DNA of 64,000 bases from assembly GCF_001404515.1 (NCBI RefSeq), contig NZ_CXWE01000011.1, forward strand, positions 1-64,000, read 5' to 3'. Below the pieces are notes generated by a model. That model had not been told where the DNA came from. It ran no database searches and saw only the letters and a program-made list of their open reading frames with translations. Source of the stretch: Roseibium album (GTDB taxonomy: Bacteria; Pseudomonadota; Alphaproteobacteria; Rhizobiales; Stappiaceae). The position numbers and the translations under genes are program-made. This document shows, piece after piece, positions 24,667-35,251 of this stretch; positions within the stretch are counted from its first letter, which is position 1, and every line of letters starts with the position of its first letter.

Positions 24667-26136
24667 TCACCGGCGATTCGGCAGATCCGGTGGTTTGTAC
24701 GCTACAATGTCGTCTGCTTGAACCCATGCCGGCGATCCACGCTTCAAACTTTTTTGAGCACGCGCCGCATAGCGTTTCGCTGCGTCGAAGTCGCCGCGCA
24801 CCATCAAACCTTTCGCCGTTGCCAGATCTGCTTCGGCTCGCTCGCCTTGCCGGCCATGGGCTATGGCAAGCTGGCCATAGGCAACGCCGGAATTTGAATC
24901 CCGTTGAATGGCTTTTTTCAGCACGCGTTCTGCTTCCGGCAGATAGGTCGAATTGTTTGCGCCAACCAGAGCATAACCGAGCCAAACGAGGAACTGCGGT
25001 TCGTTCGGTTTGAAAGACAAGGCCTTGCGGAACGGCGCAATCGCCCGCTTCGGGTCTCCGCCTTCCAGCAGCGCCTGACCCTTCAGTTCGTAATAGTACG
25101 GGTTGTTGGGTTGCGTCCGGATCAGGGCATCGATTTCCTTCACGGCACCTTTGCCGCGGCTTTTCATTGCCGCAATTGCCCTCGCGTATTGTGCAGCAGG
25201 GCTCTTGTCACTTCGAGGGAAGGCGCGCAATGTCGCCGAAGGATGACTGGAAAAGGCAAAAAGCTTGGCGCGCACCTGATCGTGCCGGTATTGGAGTACA
25301 TAGTCTTCCGGTTGATTGAAGTACTTGGATTTCTGCGCCTGGTTCAAAAGACCGTTGTACCGTTCCTGGGCCATTGGATGGCTTTGTGCATAAGGGTCTG
25401 CATATTGACGGGAAAACAACTGTTGTTCGGACATGCGCTGGAAGGTCTTCAGCATGCCCCGCGGACTTTGCCCGGTTGCATTGAGATATTTAAGAGCTGC
25501 CCGGTCAGCCGCGGCTTCTTCGCCACGCTGGTAGGAAAGCAATGATCTTTTGCCGACTGATGTTGCTCCCAAAGCAGCAGCAGCGCCGCCGGACGCGGCC
25601 TGGCCTGAACCCGAAGCAGCGCCCGCTGCGGCTGCGCCTGCACCCAACAGCATGCCGATAACCGCTATGATCTGGGCATTTGCAGCAGCGGCACGCAAGC
25701 GAACCAGATGTCGCCCGGCTATGTGACCGGTTTCGTGGGCAATGACACCGATCACTTCACTTGGCGCCTCGGCTTCCATAAGGACACCGATGTTAATGAA
25801 CATGCGGCGTGAATCGGGAACGAAGGCGTTGAAGCTTTTGTTGTTGACCAGAATGATTTCCGGCTCCGAATGTGCAATGCCCGCAGCCTTGAAGATCGGT
25901 TTCGCATAGTCTTTCAACAGAGCTTCCGTCTCTGCGTCGCGAACAATGGGAATCTTGCCCCGCTGAGCATTTGCGGGAACTACGACCATCGGCAACACAA
26001 TTGCCAAGGAACACACAATAGCCACTGCCTTGCGCAGGAGACGCAAAAGCGACTGCTTTGGAAAAAAGGCAGAAGCGGGCGAGGAAAGCAGCAAGTCGTA
26101 ACTCCTGTCCGGTACCGGGAAGATTAAACAATTCAA
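24667..26136 (-). CDS. M48-family periplasmic metalloprotease with TPR domain (BepA-like)
   Basis: A 489-residue protein with a signal peptide (hydrophobic 38-56, ending PANAQ). The M48 protease domain has IAHETGHIAGRH with zinc site His134-Glu-Thr-Gly-His138 and the later EEAAADRAALKYL with the distal Glu. From about residue 330 the sequence turns into TPR repeats (YYELKGQALLEGGDPKRAIAPFRKAL and following). This matches BepA/YfgC, an outer-membrane quality-control protease and chaperone for LptD assembly. A small Gly/Ala-rich insert (about 160-195) lies inside the protease domain. Downstream on the same strand is the DsbA-like gene; LptD maturation also needs disulfides, so co-expression makes sense, as an inference. 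Confidence 0.93.
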   Translation of the reverse strand: MNCLIFPVPDRSYDLLLSSPASAFFPKQSLLRLLRKAVAIVCSLAIVLPMVVVPANAQRGKIPIVRDAETEALLKDYAKPIFKAAGIAHSEPEIILVNNKSFNAFVPDSRRMFINIGVLMEAEAPSEVIGVIAHETGHIAGRHLVRLRAAAANAQIIAVIGMLLGAGAAAAGAASGSGQAASGGAAAALGATSVGKRSLLSYQRGEEAAADRAALKYLNATGQSPRGMLKTFQRMSEQQLFSRQYADPYAQSHPMAQERYNGLLNQAQKSKYFNQPEDYVLQYRHDQVRAKLFAFSSHPSATLRAFPRSDKSPAAQYARAIAAMKSRGKGAVKEIDALIRTQPNNPYYYELKGQALLEGGDPKRAIAPFRKALSFKPNEPQFLVWLGYALVGANNSTYLPEAERVLKKAIQRDSNSGVAYGQLAIAHGRQGERAEADLATAKGLMVRGDFDAAKRYAARAQKSLKRGSPAWVQADDIVAYKPPDLPNRR

Positions 26137-26316
26137 GGTGAGGCGAAAGTATGGACGTGTTCGGTTCGGGTCAAGAATTCCTGCATGACATTTCGGAAAG
26201 GTTTGGTCGTCTCATGCTCATATGCCACGGCTTTGATTCCGGGATGCATTGCAAGCGTGCGGAAAATCCGCAATACGGTCAGCAGGACAGGAATAGGCCG
26301 GAAGTACAGCATCTCC

Positions 26317-27483
26317 ATGACCAATGAAGCATTTCAACCATCTCGGCGCAGCGACGTTGCTCCCTTTATAGCCATGGATGTTCTCGCGGAAGCTGCAAAG
26401 CTTGAAGCCGGGGGACGATCGATCATCCACATGGAAGTTGGTCAACCATCCGCTCCAGCCCCCAGGCTGGCACTTGAGGCGGCACGAAAGGCACTGGAGC
26501 ATGGTCGTCTCGGTTATACGGCAGCTGCGGGCATTCAGCCGCTCCGTCATGCGCTCGCCGAGCACTACAAAAGAGAATATGGGGTTGAGGTACCTTCGGA
26601 CCGCATCATGGTGACGACCGGCTCCTCTGCCGGGTTCAACCTTGCTTTTCTCGCCGCATTCGACCCTGGAGACAGAATAGCGCTGACGGCACCCGGATAT
26701 CCGGCCTACCGCAATATTCTGCGATCGCTGGGTCTGGTTCCAGTTGAGATAGAAGTGAGTGAGGAAACGCGGTGGTGCCTGACGCCGGAACACATTGAGC
26801 AAGCCCTCAAGGACGGGCCCGTACGAGGGATACTGGTGGCAAGTCCGGCCAATCCAACCGGGACCATGATGAGCTCCGATGCGCTGACCGAATTGATCAA
26901 GTTTGCCGAAGCGGAAAAGATCTGGTTCATTTCAGACGAGATCTATCATGGACTTGATTATTCCGGAGACCAGAAGTCAGCCCTTGAAATTTCGGATAAT
27001 GCGATAATCATAAACAGCTTTTCCAAGTACTACTGCATGACAGGCTGGCGCATAGGCTGGATGGTTTTACCAGATCAACTTGTGCGTCCGGCAGAGCGTC
27101 TTGCCCAGAACCTTTATATCTCCGCACCGGAGATGTCTCAGCTTGCGGCAACCGCAGCATTGGGCTCTGTTCAGGAACTTGAAGCAGTCAAGGCCGGGTA
27201 CGTCGCCAATCGAGAGCTGTTGCTTGAAGGGCTGCCTGCCATCGGTTTCGATCAGTTACTCCCTGTTGATGGCGCCTTTTACATTTATGCGGATATCAGC
27301 CGTTTCAGTGACGACAGCCTCCGGTTTGCAAGACAAATGCTGCATGACGCAGGTGTCGCAGCAACTCCGGGCGTCGATTTCGACCCTGTGCACGGCCATA
27401 AATTCCTGCGGTTCTCATTTGCCGGCGCGCATGAAAACATGAAGGAGGCTCTTGTCCGCATGTCGAATTTCTTGTCTCGCTGA
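26317..27483 (+). CDS. pyridoxal-phosphate-dependent aminotransferase (class I/II)
   Basis: ATG 26317 gives 388 residues (MTNEAFQPSRRSDVAPF). Fold type I aminotransferase: MEVGQPSAPAP at the N-terminus, GSSAGFNLAF, ASPANPTGTMM, ISDEIYHGLDY (Asp binding the pyridine nitrogen), SFSKYYCMTGWRIGW with the PLP-binding Lys, and a C-terminal FLRFSFAG Arg that binds the substrate carboxylate. Close to the aspartate aminotransferase-like subgroup common in alphaproteobacteria; substrate not determinable from sequence. Divergent from the M48 gene and convergent with rne, separated by a bidirectional terminator. Confidence 0.93.
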   Translation: MTNEAFQPSRRSDVAPFIAMDVLAEAAKLEAGGRSIIHMEVGQPSAPAPRLALEAARKALEHGRLGYTAAAGIQPLRHALAEHYKREYGVEVPSDRIMVTTGSSAGFNLAFLAAFDPGDRIALTAPGYPAYRNILRSLGLVPVEIEVSEETRWCLTPEHIEQALKDGPVRGILVASPANPTGTMMSSDALTELIKFAEAEKIWFISDEIYHGLDYSGDQKSALEISDNAIIINSFSKYYCMTGWRIGWMVLPDQLVRPAERLAQNLYISAPEMSQLAATAALGSVQELEAVKAGYVANRELLLEGLPAIGFDQLLPVDGAFYIYADISRFSDDSLRFARQMLHDAGVAATPGVDFDPVHGHKFLRFSFAGAHENMKEALVRMSNFLSR

Positions 27484-27534
27484 AAAATTGAATTTCGGAC
27501 CAGTAGTTCACAAGGTTTTTCTCGTTCGGAACAC

Positions 27535-27562
27535 AAAAAAGGCGGCCATCGGCCGCCTTTTT
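27535..27562. terminator. bidirectional terminator between aminotransferase gene and rne
   Basis: AAAAAA (27535-27540), GGCGGCC loop GGCCGCC (27541-27557), then TTTTT. Symmetric, so it can end both the plus-strand aminotransferase gene and the minus-strand rne. Confidence 0.92.
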
Positions 27563-27580
27563 CCTATTCACCGGGCATGA

Positions 27581-30499
27581 TCAGAAAAACGATCGGCCAC
27601 GTTGCCACCAGCCGACCCGCTTCGGCTTGCCTTCCTGATCTTCATCAGAAGTTTCGCTGGTTACAACCGGCTCAGCAGGCGCTGAAGGTTTGGTATCGGC
27701 CGTCTCCTCGGTCGTTTCGTTCGGGACAGGCTGTTCGGATGTCGGGGTTTCGACAACAATGTTCTCGGGCGCGGTTTCCGCTGTAGCCGATGTTTCGACT
27801 TCAGGTGCATCAGATCCATTGTTATCGCGGGCTTCGGCGACAGCCGCCTGCACGTCCGGTACCTCATCAACCTCGGCGGAAACTTCAACTGAAGCATCTG
27901 TTTCTTCCGAACCAGCAGATGTTTCTGTATCCGTCTCCGGTGTTACCGAGGTCTCGGGAACTGCGGCATTGGCTTCGCCTGTTTCAGTCTCAACAGGGTC
28001 GGTTGCTTCCGTCGTTTCGGTTCCGCTTTCAGCATCGGCCGATTGCTGGACATCTCCGTCGGACATGTCGTCGCCCTGGAGTTCCGTACCTTCTCCATTG
28101 CGTCGACCACGCCGTCCGCCGCGACGGCCACGACGACGCTTGCGGCGCGGCTCATCGCCGTTGCCGTCTTCGTCTTCTGCCTGTGCGTCCTGCGACGGAG
28201 CTTCGTCGCTATCTGCATCCTCCGAACTGGATGCTACCTGACGTTCATCATTGCTTTCGTCGCCATTGTCGGACCCGCCTTTCCGGCGTTTCCGGCGTCG
28301 CTTGCGGCGGCGGTCTCCACCGTCCTCGTCTTGCGCCTGTTCTTCGACATCAGGTTGCTCGGTGTCTTCGTCGATTATTTCGACCGTGTCCGGTTGCACC
28401 ATCGGTGGGGGTGCCGGAATGCGATCCCGATCAACGGGTGCACCACGTTCAAGCACATATAGCTGACCATTCACCATGTCGTCGGCATTTACTTCTATCT
28501 CAACGGCAAAACGGGTTTCCAGATCGAACAAGTTCGAGCGTTTCTGGTTGAGAATATAAAGCGCGACCTGTGTCGTTGTACGTATGATCAGGTTGTGTGT
28601 CGCACCCTTGAGAAGATTGTCTTCAATGGACCTCAAAACATGAAGTGCGACCGATTCCACGGAACGGATCATGCCGGTGCCCTGACAATGCGGGCAAGGC
28701 GTTGTCGAGCTCTCCAGAACACCTGTGCGGATACGCTGGCGCGACATTTCCAAAAGGCCAAAATGGGAGATCCGTCCAACCTGAATGCGCGCACGGTCGT
28801 TTTTCAGGCAGTCTTTCAGCTTTCGCTCAACCGAGCGGTTGTTTTTCGACTCTTCCATATCGATGAAGTCGATAACAACCAGACCTGCCAGATCCCGCAA
28901 ACGAAGCTGGCGGGTAACTTCTTCAGCAGCCTCGAGGTTCGTCTGAAGCGCCGTATCCTCGATGTTATGTTCGCGCGTCGATTTGCCGGAGTTCACATCG
29001 ATCGACACCAGTGCTTCCGTCTGGTTGATTACGATGTAGCCACCGGATTTCAGTGTAACCTGAGGCGAGAACATCGCATCGAGCTGTGGTTCGACGCCAT
29101 TGCGGATAAACAGAGGCGAGGGATCGCGGTAGGGCTGAACATTCTTGGCATGGCTCGGCATGAGCATGCGCATGAAGTCCTTGGCTTCGCGATAGCCTTC
29201 GTCACCTGAAACCAGGACTTCGTTTATGTCCTTGTTGTAAAGGTCCCTTATGGATCTTTTGACAAGACTGCCTTCCTCGTAAACAAGACTTGGGGCACTT
29301 GATTTGAGTGTAAGCTCCCGGACATTTTCCCAAAGCCGCATCAGGTATTCGAAATCGCGTTTGATTTCTGCTTTCGTCCGGCTGGCACCTGCCGTTCGCA
29401 GGATTACACCCATGCCTTCCGGCACATCGAGTTCGGAGGCAATTTTCTTAAGGCGCTTGCGGTCTGTCGGTTGTGTGATTTTCCGCGAAATTCCGCCACC
29501 ACGCGCGGTGTTCGGCATCAGCACGGAATAACGACCCGCGAGCGACAGGTAAGTGGTTAGAGCAGCACCCTTGTTCCCGCGCTCTTCCTTGACGACCTGA
29601 ACGAGAATGATCTGGCGGCGCTTGATAACTTCCTGAATCTTGTACTGCTTGCGAAGCGGAACAGTACGTTCCGGAACTTCTTCCATCGCGTCTTCGGCAC
29701 CAACCGATTCAACGGCGTCATCGTCGTTTTCAATCTCGTCGTCGTCGTCTCGATTGCGCCGCCTGCGACGGCTGCGTGCTCTTACAGGGGCCTCTTCGTC
29801 ATCGCTCGAAGCGTCGGAGGATGCATTCTCATCGGCTTCGGAATTTGAATCGTCTGCAGTAGACGCTTCCGAGTCGTCGTCACTCGATTGATTTTCGGAG
29901 GACCTGGCTGAAATTTCTTCTACGGCTGTTTCGTCACTATCCGAGGAAGTCTCAGTTTCTGCTCCGGCTGCATTTTCCTCGCCGTCGCTCGTAATGTCCT
30001 CAGCATTGGTCGGGTCTTCGGCAACACCGTCTTCAGCACCTGCCGATTGGGTGTTGTCCTGATCAGCTGCGCCATCGGCGTTGTCGGAGTCATCATCAGC
30101 AGCGGTTTCCACTTTTTCGCTGGCAACAGTTTCCGATGACTCGTTTTTCGCTGCCCGCGAGCGGCGGCGGCGCTTTGGCTTTTCTTCAGCTTCCTGATCT
30201 TCACCCTGGCGCTCTGCTGCTTCTGCAGCCAGCAGCGCTTCCCGGTCGGCGACCGGGATCTGATAGTAATCGGGATGGATTTCGCTGAAAGCCAGGAAAC
30301 CGTGGCGGTTTCCGCCATATTCAACGAAAGCTGCCTGAAGCGAGGGTTCGACCCGTGTTACTTTCGCCAGATAAATGTTACCGCGAAGCTGTTTCCTGTT
30401 CGCCGCTTCGAAATCGAATTCTTCAACACGATTGCCACGTACGACGACGACCCGGGTCTCTTCCGGGTGGCCCGCGTCGATCAGCATTTTGTTTGCCAT
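27581..30499 (-). CDS. rne: ribonuclease E
   Basis: Start at 30499 (MANKMLIDAGHPEETRV) gives 972 residues. The S1 domain is split: its first part is residues 36-75 (GNIYLAKVTRVEPSLQAAFV), then about 180 residues of acidic, Ser/Glu/Asp-rich sequence with basic patches (about 100-280), then the rest (YKIQEVIKRRQIILVQV). The catalytic core follows, with VSIDVNSGKSTRE and VVIDFIDMEE (metal-binding Asp residues) and the zinc-link CPHCQGTG. The C-terminal 250 residues are a disordered acidic/Arg-rich scaffold ending in VGWWQRGRSFF, typical of alphaproteobacterial RNase E and the site where degradosome partners bind. It processes rRNA and initiates mRNA decay. Long 5' region to the next gene. Confidence 0.97.
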   Translation of the reverse strand: MANKMLIDAGHPEETRVVVVRGNRVEEFDFEAANRKQLRGNIYLAKVTRVEPSLQAAFVEYGGNRHGFLAFSEIHPDYYQIPVADREALLAAEAAERQGEDQEAEEKPKRRRRSRAAKNESSETVASEKVETAADDDSDNADGAADQDNTQSAGAEDGVAEDPTNAEDITSDGEENAAGAETETSSDSDETAVEEISARSSENQSSDDDSEASTADDSNSEADENASSDASSDDEEAPVRARSRRRRRNRDDDDEIENDDDAVESVGAEDAMEEVPERTVPLRKQYKIQEVIKRRQIILVQVVKEERGNKGAALTTYLSLAGRYSVLMPNTARGGGISRKITQPTDRKRLKKIASELDVPEGMGVILRTAGASRTKAEIKRDFEYLMRLWENVRELTLKSSAPSLVYEEGSLVKRSIRDLYNKDINEVLVSGDEGYREAKDFMRMLMPSHAKNVQPYRDPSPLFIRNGVEPQLDAMFSPQVTLKSGGYIVINQTEALVSIDVNSGKSTREHNIEDTALQTNLEAAEEVTRQLRLRDLAGLVVIDFIDMEESKNNRSVERKLKDCLKNDRARIQVGRISHFGLLEMSRQRIRTGVLESSTTPCPHCQGTGMIRSVESVALHVLRSIEDNLLKGATHNLIIRTTTQVALYILNQKRSNLFDLETRFAVEIEVNADDMVNGQLYVLERGAPVDRDRIPAPPPMVQPDTVEIIDEDTEQPDVEEQAQDEDGGDRRRKRRRKRRKGGSDNGDESNDERQVASSSEDADSDEAPSQDAQAEDEDGNGDEPRRKRRRGRRGGRRGRRNGEGTELQGDDMSDGDVQQSADAESGTETTEATDPVETETGEANAAVPETSVTPETDTETSAGSEETDASVEVSAEVDEVPDVQAAVAEARDNNGSDAPEVETSATAETAPENIVVETPTSEQPVPNETTEETADTKPSAPAEPVVTSETSDEDQEGKPKRVGWWQRGRSFF

Positions 30500-31113
30500 T
30501 ATTGAACGTCTCCACGGCAGCGTTGCTGGGCGCGTTTCGTAAACGCGCATCGCCCGAAAGGAGAAGGGCTGCCGTAATTGTTTTGCTAAGATTGGGAAGG
30601 GCGTCTGCGCCCTGCGCGGTCGTCAGACCAACAAAAGCGGCCGCTGAAGCGGAGCCTTGCCTTGTGTTGGTCACTGTGTTCATCGCGCGGGTCCTTCGGG
30701 GCAACGCAGGCCCTTAAGTTAAGTCGTTGTACCTTTGCCGGAGAGCAGGGAGGGGAATGCCGCTTCGTCTGCTATCGCCGGTTCCGGAAAGATTCGTCTT
30801 TGTTTTCCGCCAGTTATCTCGCTCTGAACCTTGCCGCAAAGGCAGGTTTCAATCTGGCGAGACATCGCGGTCTCAAAGATTTGCCGCTACCTTCTCTTCA
30901 GCAACAAGGCACTTCTCGAAACGGCAGAACGGCCTCTGTTCCGTCGCTTGAAGGCCTTGGATTGCGATGACGTTGTGGATAGATACCCCGTTGCGTCATC
31001 CGGGAAGGTATCGGTTTTGAACCGAAATCCGTAAGGTACTTTTACGATCCGCTGACTGGCTTTGCAAGCAATGTGAAATGCATATGCCATTTTCCTTCGC
31101 ACACATATAGCGT
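30500..31113. other. 614-bp intergenic region between divergent rne and amiC
   Basis: No gene with coding support was found. It must hold the rne and amiC promoters. RNase E mRNAs are often autoregulated through long 5' leaders, so the rne-proximal part may be a structured leader, but I could not define a specific element. Confidence 0.5.
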
Positions 31114-32466
31114 ATGAGGGGAGCTGCGGGGCCTCAGCGTTGGCAGATGATGAGCGACATGGCCGGAGAAATTGTGAAAAAAATCGGGACAAAACCTAAG
31201 GTGGCCGGTGTTGCAGCCACTTTCGGCAGGGCCGTCACATTGGCCATTGCCCTGATAACACTGTTTTTTTTCAACATTCCCGGATCCGGTCTCATATCGG
31301 GTGCCGAAGCGGCAATGCCCGAGGTGATCGGGGCTCGCGTCGCCGGCGATGAAAGCCGAACCCGATTCGTACTTGATATGGATACACAGGTGACCCCGTC
31401 CATATCCGGGCTCGCCAAACCCTATCGGCTCATTCTCGATCTGCCCGAAGTGAAGTTTTCCTTGCCCGATGATACGGGAATGTCCGGCAGAGGGATGGTT
31501 GAAGACTGGCGGTACGGTCTGTTCGCAGCGGGAAAATCCCGCATCGTTATGGATCTGTCAGGACCCGTTCGCGTCGACAAGACGTTCTTCCTGCCCGCTG
31601 TCGATGATCAACCGGCACGCCTGGTTGTGGACCTTGTTCGATCGACACCGGAGCAATTTGACGCCTTCATACAGGAAACTCGCGGTGCCGGACCGGCAAA
31701 GGACAAGAACTCAGCGCCGAAAACCGACCGAATGAAAGCGAAGAAGGCGAGGGAAAAGCCTCTCATTGTGCTGGATCCGGGTCATGGTGGCATCGACAAT
31801 GGCGCGACTGGTGTCGGTGGTACCCTCGAAAAGGCAATCGTGCTGGATTTTGCAAGTCTTTTGAAGAGCAAGCTCGAGGAAACAGGCCTCTATGAGGTCC
31901 GGTTGACCCGAGAGGACGATACCTTTGTTTCTCTGTCACGGCGCGTGGAAATCGGCCACGAACTTGAAGCCGACCTGTTTATTTCCATTCACGCCGATTC
32001 GGTGCGTCGCGGCAGAAAATTCGCCCGTGGTGCAACCGTCTACACGCTGTCAGACAAGGCTTCCGACCAGCTTTCGGAGGAACTTGCGGAAGTGGAAAAC
32101 ATGTCGGATGTCATAGCGGGTGTTGAACTGGATGACGAACCAACCGATGTGACGGACATTCTGCTTGATCTGGCGCGCAGGGAAACAAGGTCCTTTTCGA
32201 GCTACTTTGCCAAGACGCTTGTGAGCGAGCTCAAGAGCGCAGTCCGGCTCATCAACAATCCGCATCGTTCGGCGGGTTTTCGGGTTTTGAAAGCGCACGA
32301 TGTGCCTTCTGTTCTGGTCGAACTCGGTTATCTGTCCAATGAGCATGACGAGAAGCTTCTGATAACCGAGGAGTGGCGGGAACGCATGGCAAATGCCATG
32401 AACGAGGCGATTCACGGGTTTTTCCGCCCAAGACTTGCGCGGCAACAGGAATTACCGTCCCAGTGA
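31114..32466 (+). CDS. amiC: N-acetylmuramoyl-L-alanine amidase (AmiC-type, AMIN + Amidase_3)
   Basis: A 450-residue exported amidase that cleaves septal peptidoglycan. A hydrophobic signal at about 41-66 precedes the cleavage region SGAEA. An AMIN domain (about 68-175, VIGARVAGDESRTRFVLDMD) targets the septum. The Amidase_3 domain begins at VLDPGHGGIDNGATG, with zinc ligands His of GHGG, Glu of TLEKAIVL and His of FISIHADS, and catalytic Glu in LVELGYLSN. Starts at 31114, 31147 or 31159 are all possible; the upstream one is kept. It is 178 bp upstream of mrcA on the same strand, a cell-wall pair. Confidence 0.95.
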   Translation: MRGAAGPQRWQMMSDMAGEIVKKIGTKPKVAGVAATFGRAVTLAIALITLFFFNIPGSGLISGAEAAMPEVIGARVAGDESRTRFVLDMDTQVTPSISGLAKPYRLILDLPEVKFSLPDDTGMSGRGMVEDWRYGLFAAGKSRIVMDLSGPVRVDKTFFLPAVDDQPARLVVDLVRSTPEQFDAFIQETRGAGPAKDKNSAPKTDRMKAKKAREKPLIVLDPGHGGIDNGATGVGGTLEKAIVLDFASLLKSKLEETGLYEVRLTREDDTFVSLSRRVEIGHELEADLFISIHADSVRRGRKFARGATVYTLSDKASDQLSEELAEVENMSDVIAGVELDDEPTDVTDILLDLARRETRSFSSYFAKTLVSELKSAVRLINNPHRSAGFRVLKAHDVPSVLVELGYLSNEHDEKLLITEEWRERMANAMNEAIHGFFRPRLARQQELPSQ

Positions 32467-32644
32467 AAAGGCTGAATTGTCACGTAAATTGAGCGTCTTG
32501 TGTGCCGATTGCCTCAGCATCGCCATATTGGTGCACGAGGTAACAATCAGGACATTGTGAAAACAGGTGCCTGAAGGTGCCGTATGAATGTTTCCGTGCT
32601 AGAACGCGATATGCAGCAATGACGGGGAAAGACGAGCCCGCACT

Positions 32645-35098
32645 ATGAAGTTTTTGGTGAAATTTTTCGGTTACCTTTTCGGAATTGGGGCCGCGCTCGC
32701 ACTGCTGGTTGCAGCAGGCGTGTGGATGTATCTGCAACATCTTGATGAAGACTTGCCGGATTACACGACCCTGAAGAATTACGAGCCGCCCGTGATGACC
32801 CGCGTACATGCGGCAGACGGCAATCTCATGGCCGAATACGCAACCGAACGGCGCATGTTCCTGCCGATCCAGGCCATGCCAGACCTCGTGAAACAAGCCT
32901 TCATCTCTGCGGAAGACAAGAATTTTTACTCTCACATCGGGGTCGACCCAGAAGGGATCGCACGCGCGGCCGTTCGATTTGTACAAAACTACGGATCCGG
33001 CCGGCGACCGGAAGGTGCCTCGACCATAACGCAGCAGGTCGCAAAGAATTTTCTGCTTACCAATGATCTTTCCATCGTTCGCAAGATCAAGGAAGCAATA
33101 CTCGCCCTGCGTATCGAGCAGGCTTACACGAAAGACGAAATTCTCGAGCTTTATCTCAACGAGAACTTTTTCGGCTTGGGGGCCTACGGAATTGCGGCAG
33201 CAGCACTGATCTATTACGATAAATCGGTGCATGAACTGGAGCTGGACGAAGTTGCCTACATGGCCGCGCTTCTCAAAGCTCCCAACAACTACCATCCTTT
33301 CCGACACACAGATCGTGCGATTTCACGTCGAAACTATGTCCTCGACCGCATGGTTGCCGACGGCTATGTGAGTTTCGAGGAAGGCGAGGAGGCGAAAAAG
33401 AAGCCGATTGTCGTAAAGCCGCGGCAAACTGGTTCACGGCTGTTCGCCGCAGAATACTTCACCGAAGAGGTTCGCAGGGAAGTTGCGGAAATCTTCGGAA
33501 CCAAGCGGCTCTATGAGGGCGGCTTGTCGGTTCGGTCAACCCTCGATCCGGAACTGCAGAACATGGCGCGCAAATCGCTGATGGACGGATTGATCAATTT
33601 CGACCGCCAACGCGGCAGCTGGAATGGTCCCGTCGATCGGTTGACGATCGGTGCCGATTGGGGTGTGGATCTCGCAAAGGTCGAAGCACTTAGCGACATT
33701 CCCGAATGGACGCTGGCAGTGGTTCTCGAAAGCGGCAGCGACCAGGCAACAGTGGGCGTTCAGCCGGAAACGCTCGTCAGCGGCAAACTTTCGGACGAGC
33801 GAAAGAGCGGCCCCCTGTTTCTCGACGCCATGAAGTGGGCACGTGTCAACGGTCGTGCGCCAAGCGCCGTCTCGGATGTGCTGGCACCAGGCGATGTGGT
33901 TTATGTCCAGGAAAGTCAGGTCGCTCCGGGGACGTTTGAACTGAGACAGATCCCCAAGGTCTCCGGCGCCCTGGTCGCAATGGATCCCTACACGGGACGT
34001 GTTCTGGCCCTCGTCGGTGGATTCAGCTTTGCTCAGAGTGAATTCAACAGGGCGACGCAAGCTTACCGGCAACCGGGATCGTCCTTCAAACCATTCCTCT
34101 ATGCCGCAGCACTGGACAATGGATATACACCGTCTTCGGTCATCATGGATGCGCCGCTTGAGATAAGCCAGGGACCCGGTCTGGGAACGTGGCGGCCGCA
34201 AAACTATGGCGGCAAGTTCTATGGACCGTCGACGTTGCGAACGGGCATCGAGCGGTCGAGAAACGTGATGACCGTCCGGTTGGCACAGGACATGGGCATG
34301 CCATTGGTCGCCGAGTACTCGAAGCGGTTCGGTATCTATGACAATATGCTTCCTGTCCTGTCCATGTCGCTCGGCGCGGGAGAAACAACGGTTCTTCGCT
34401 TGACGACGGCCTATGCGACCATCGCCAATGGCGGGCGGAAAGTTCGCCCTACGCTGATTGACCGCATTCAGGACAGGTACGGGCGTACAATCTACAAGCA
34501 TGACAGTCGTATTTGCGACGGATGTACCGAAAACGTCTGGGAAGGGCAGCAGGAACCGACGCTGATTGATGATCGAGAACAGGTTCTCGATCCCATGACG
34601 GCGTATCAGATCACCTCGATGATGGAAGGTGTGGTCCAGCGTGGTACTGCAACTTCCGTGCGGGCGGTCGAAAGACCAGTGGCCGGCAAGACCGGGACGA
34701 CGAATGACGAGAAAGACGCGTGGTTCATGGGTTTCACACCGGATATTGCGGTCGGTGTTTTTGTTGGTTATGACAATCCCAAGCCTATGGGACGCGGAGC
34801 AACCGGAGGGCAGGTGGCAGCACCGATCTTTACAGACTTTGTGAAGAAAGCGCTGGTCGACAAGCCTCCGGTCGAATTTCGCGTTCCTCGCGGTCTTCAG
34901 CTGATCCCGATCAACCGTCAGACCGGGTTGCGTACCGCAGCCGGGACACCTGGAGCAATTCTGGAATCGTTCAAACCCGGTATGGCACCGCCGGACAGTT
35001 ATTCGGTAATCGGTTTTCAGGACACCATGGGTGTACCGACTGCCGTTTCACCCGCAGCGCAGCAAGCGGTGACTGTGGGTACCGGCGGCCTTTACTGA
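32645..35098 (+). CDS. mrcA: penicillin-binding protein 1A
   Basis: An 817-residue bifunctional peptidoglycan synthase. N-terminal membrane anchor at about 8-29 (FGYLFGIGAALALLVAAGVWMYL). The glycosyltransferase domain has AEDKNFYSHIGVDPEGIARA, GASTITQQVAKNF and LYLNENFFGLGAYG. An OB-like domain is inserted in the middle, and the transpeptidase domain has QPGSSFKPFLYA (nucleophile Ser), RSRNVMTVRLAQ and VAGKTGTTND. It polymerises and crosslinks peptidoglycan at the periplasmic face. Follows amiC; prfB follows 153 bp downstream. Confidence 0.97.
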   Translation: MKFLVKFFGYLFGIGAALALLVAAGVWMYLQHLDEDLPDYTTLKNYEPPVMTRVHAADGNLMAEYATERRMFLPIQAMPDLVKQAFISAEDKNFYSHIGVDPEGIARAAVRFVQNYGSGRRPEGASTITQQVAKNFLLTNDLSIVRKIKEAILALRIEQAYTKDEILELYLNENFFGLGAYGIAAAALIYYDKSVHELELDEVAYMAALLKAPNNYHPFRHTDRAISRRNYVLDRMVADGYVSFEEGEEAKKKPIVVKPRQTGSRLFAAEYFTEEVRREVAEIFGTKRLYEGGLSVRSTLDPELQNMARKSLMDGLINFDRQRGSWNGPVDRLTIGADWGVDLAKVEALSDIPEWTLAVVLESGSDQATVGVQPETLVSGKLSDERKSGPLFLDAMKWARVNGRAPSAVSDVLAPGDVVYVQESQVAPGTFELRQIPKVSGALVAMDPYTGRVLALVGGFSFAQSEFNRATQAYRQPGSSFKPFLYAAALDNGYTPSSVIMDAPLEISQGPGLGTWRPQNYGGKFYGPSTLRTGIERSRNVMTVRLAQDMGMPLVAEYSKRFGIYDNMLPVLSMSLGAGETTVLRLTTAYATIANGGRKVRPTLIDRIQDRYGRTIYKHDSRICDGCTENVWEGQQEPTLIDDREQVLDPMTAYQITSMMEGVVQRGTATSVRAVERPVAGKTGTTNDEKDAWFMGFTPDIAVGVFVGYDNPKPMGRGATGGQVAAPIFTDFVKKALVDKPPVEFRVPRGLQLIPINRQTGLRTAAGTPGAILESFKPGMAPPDSYSVIGFQDTMGVPTAVSPAAQQAVTVGTGGLY

Positions 35099-35251
35099 TT
35101 TTCTTCGAGCCAGCGGAACATCATCTGCAGCTGACCTGCTTTCGATAGCCGGTTTACAGTGACCGGCTCCGCGGCTAATGTCCCGCTCCAATTCTCGGCC
35201 CGGTGCTCCTGACGGAAGCCGGGCCGTTTCACTAAAACAGAGAGGTATCCG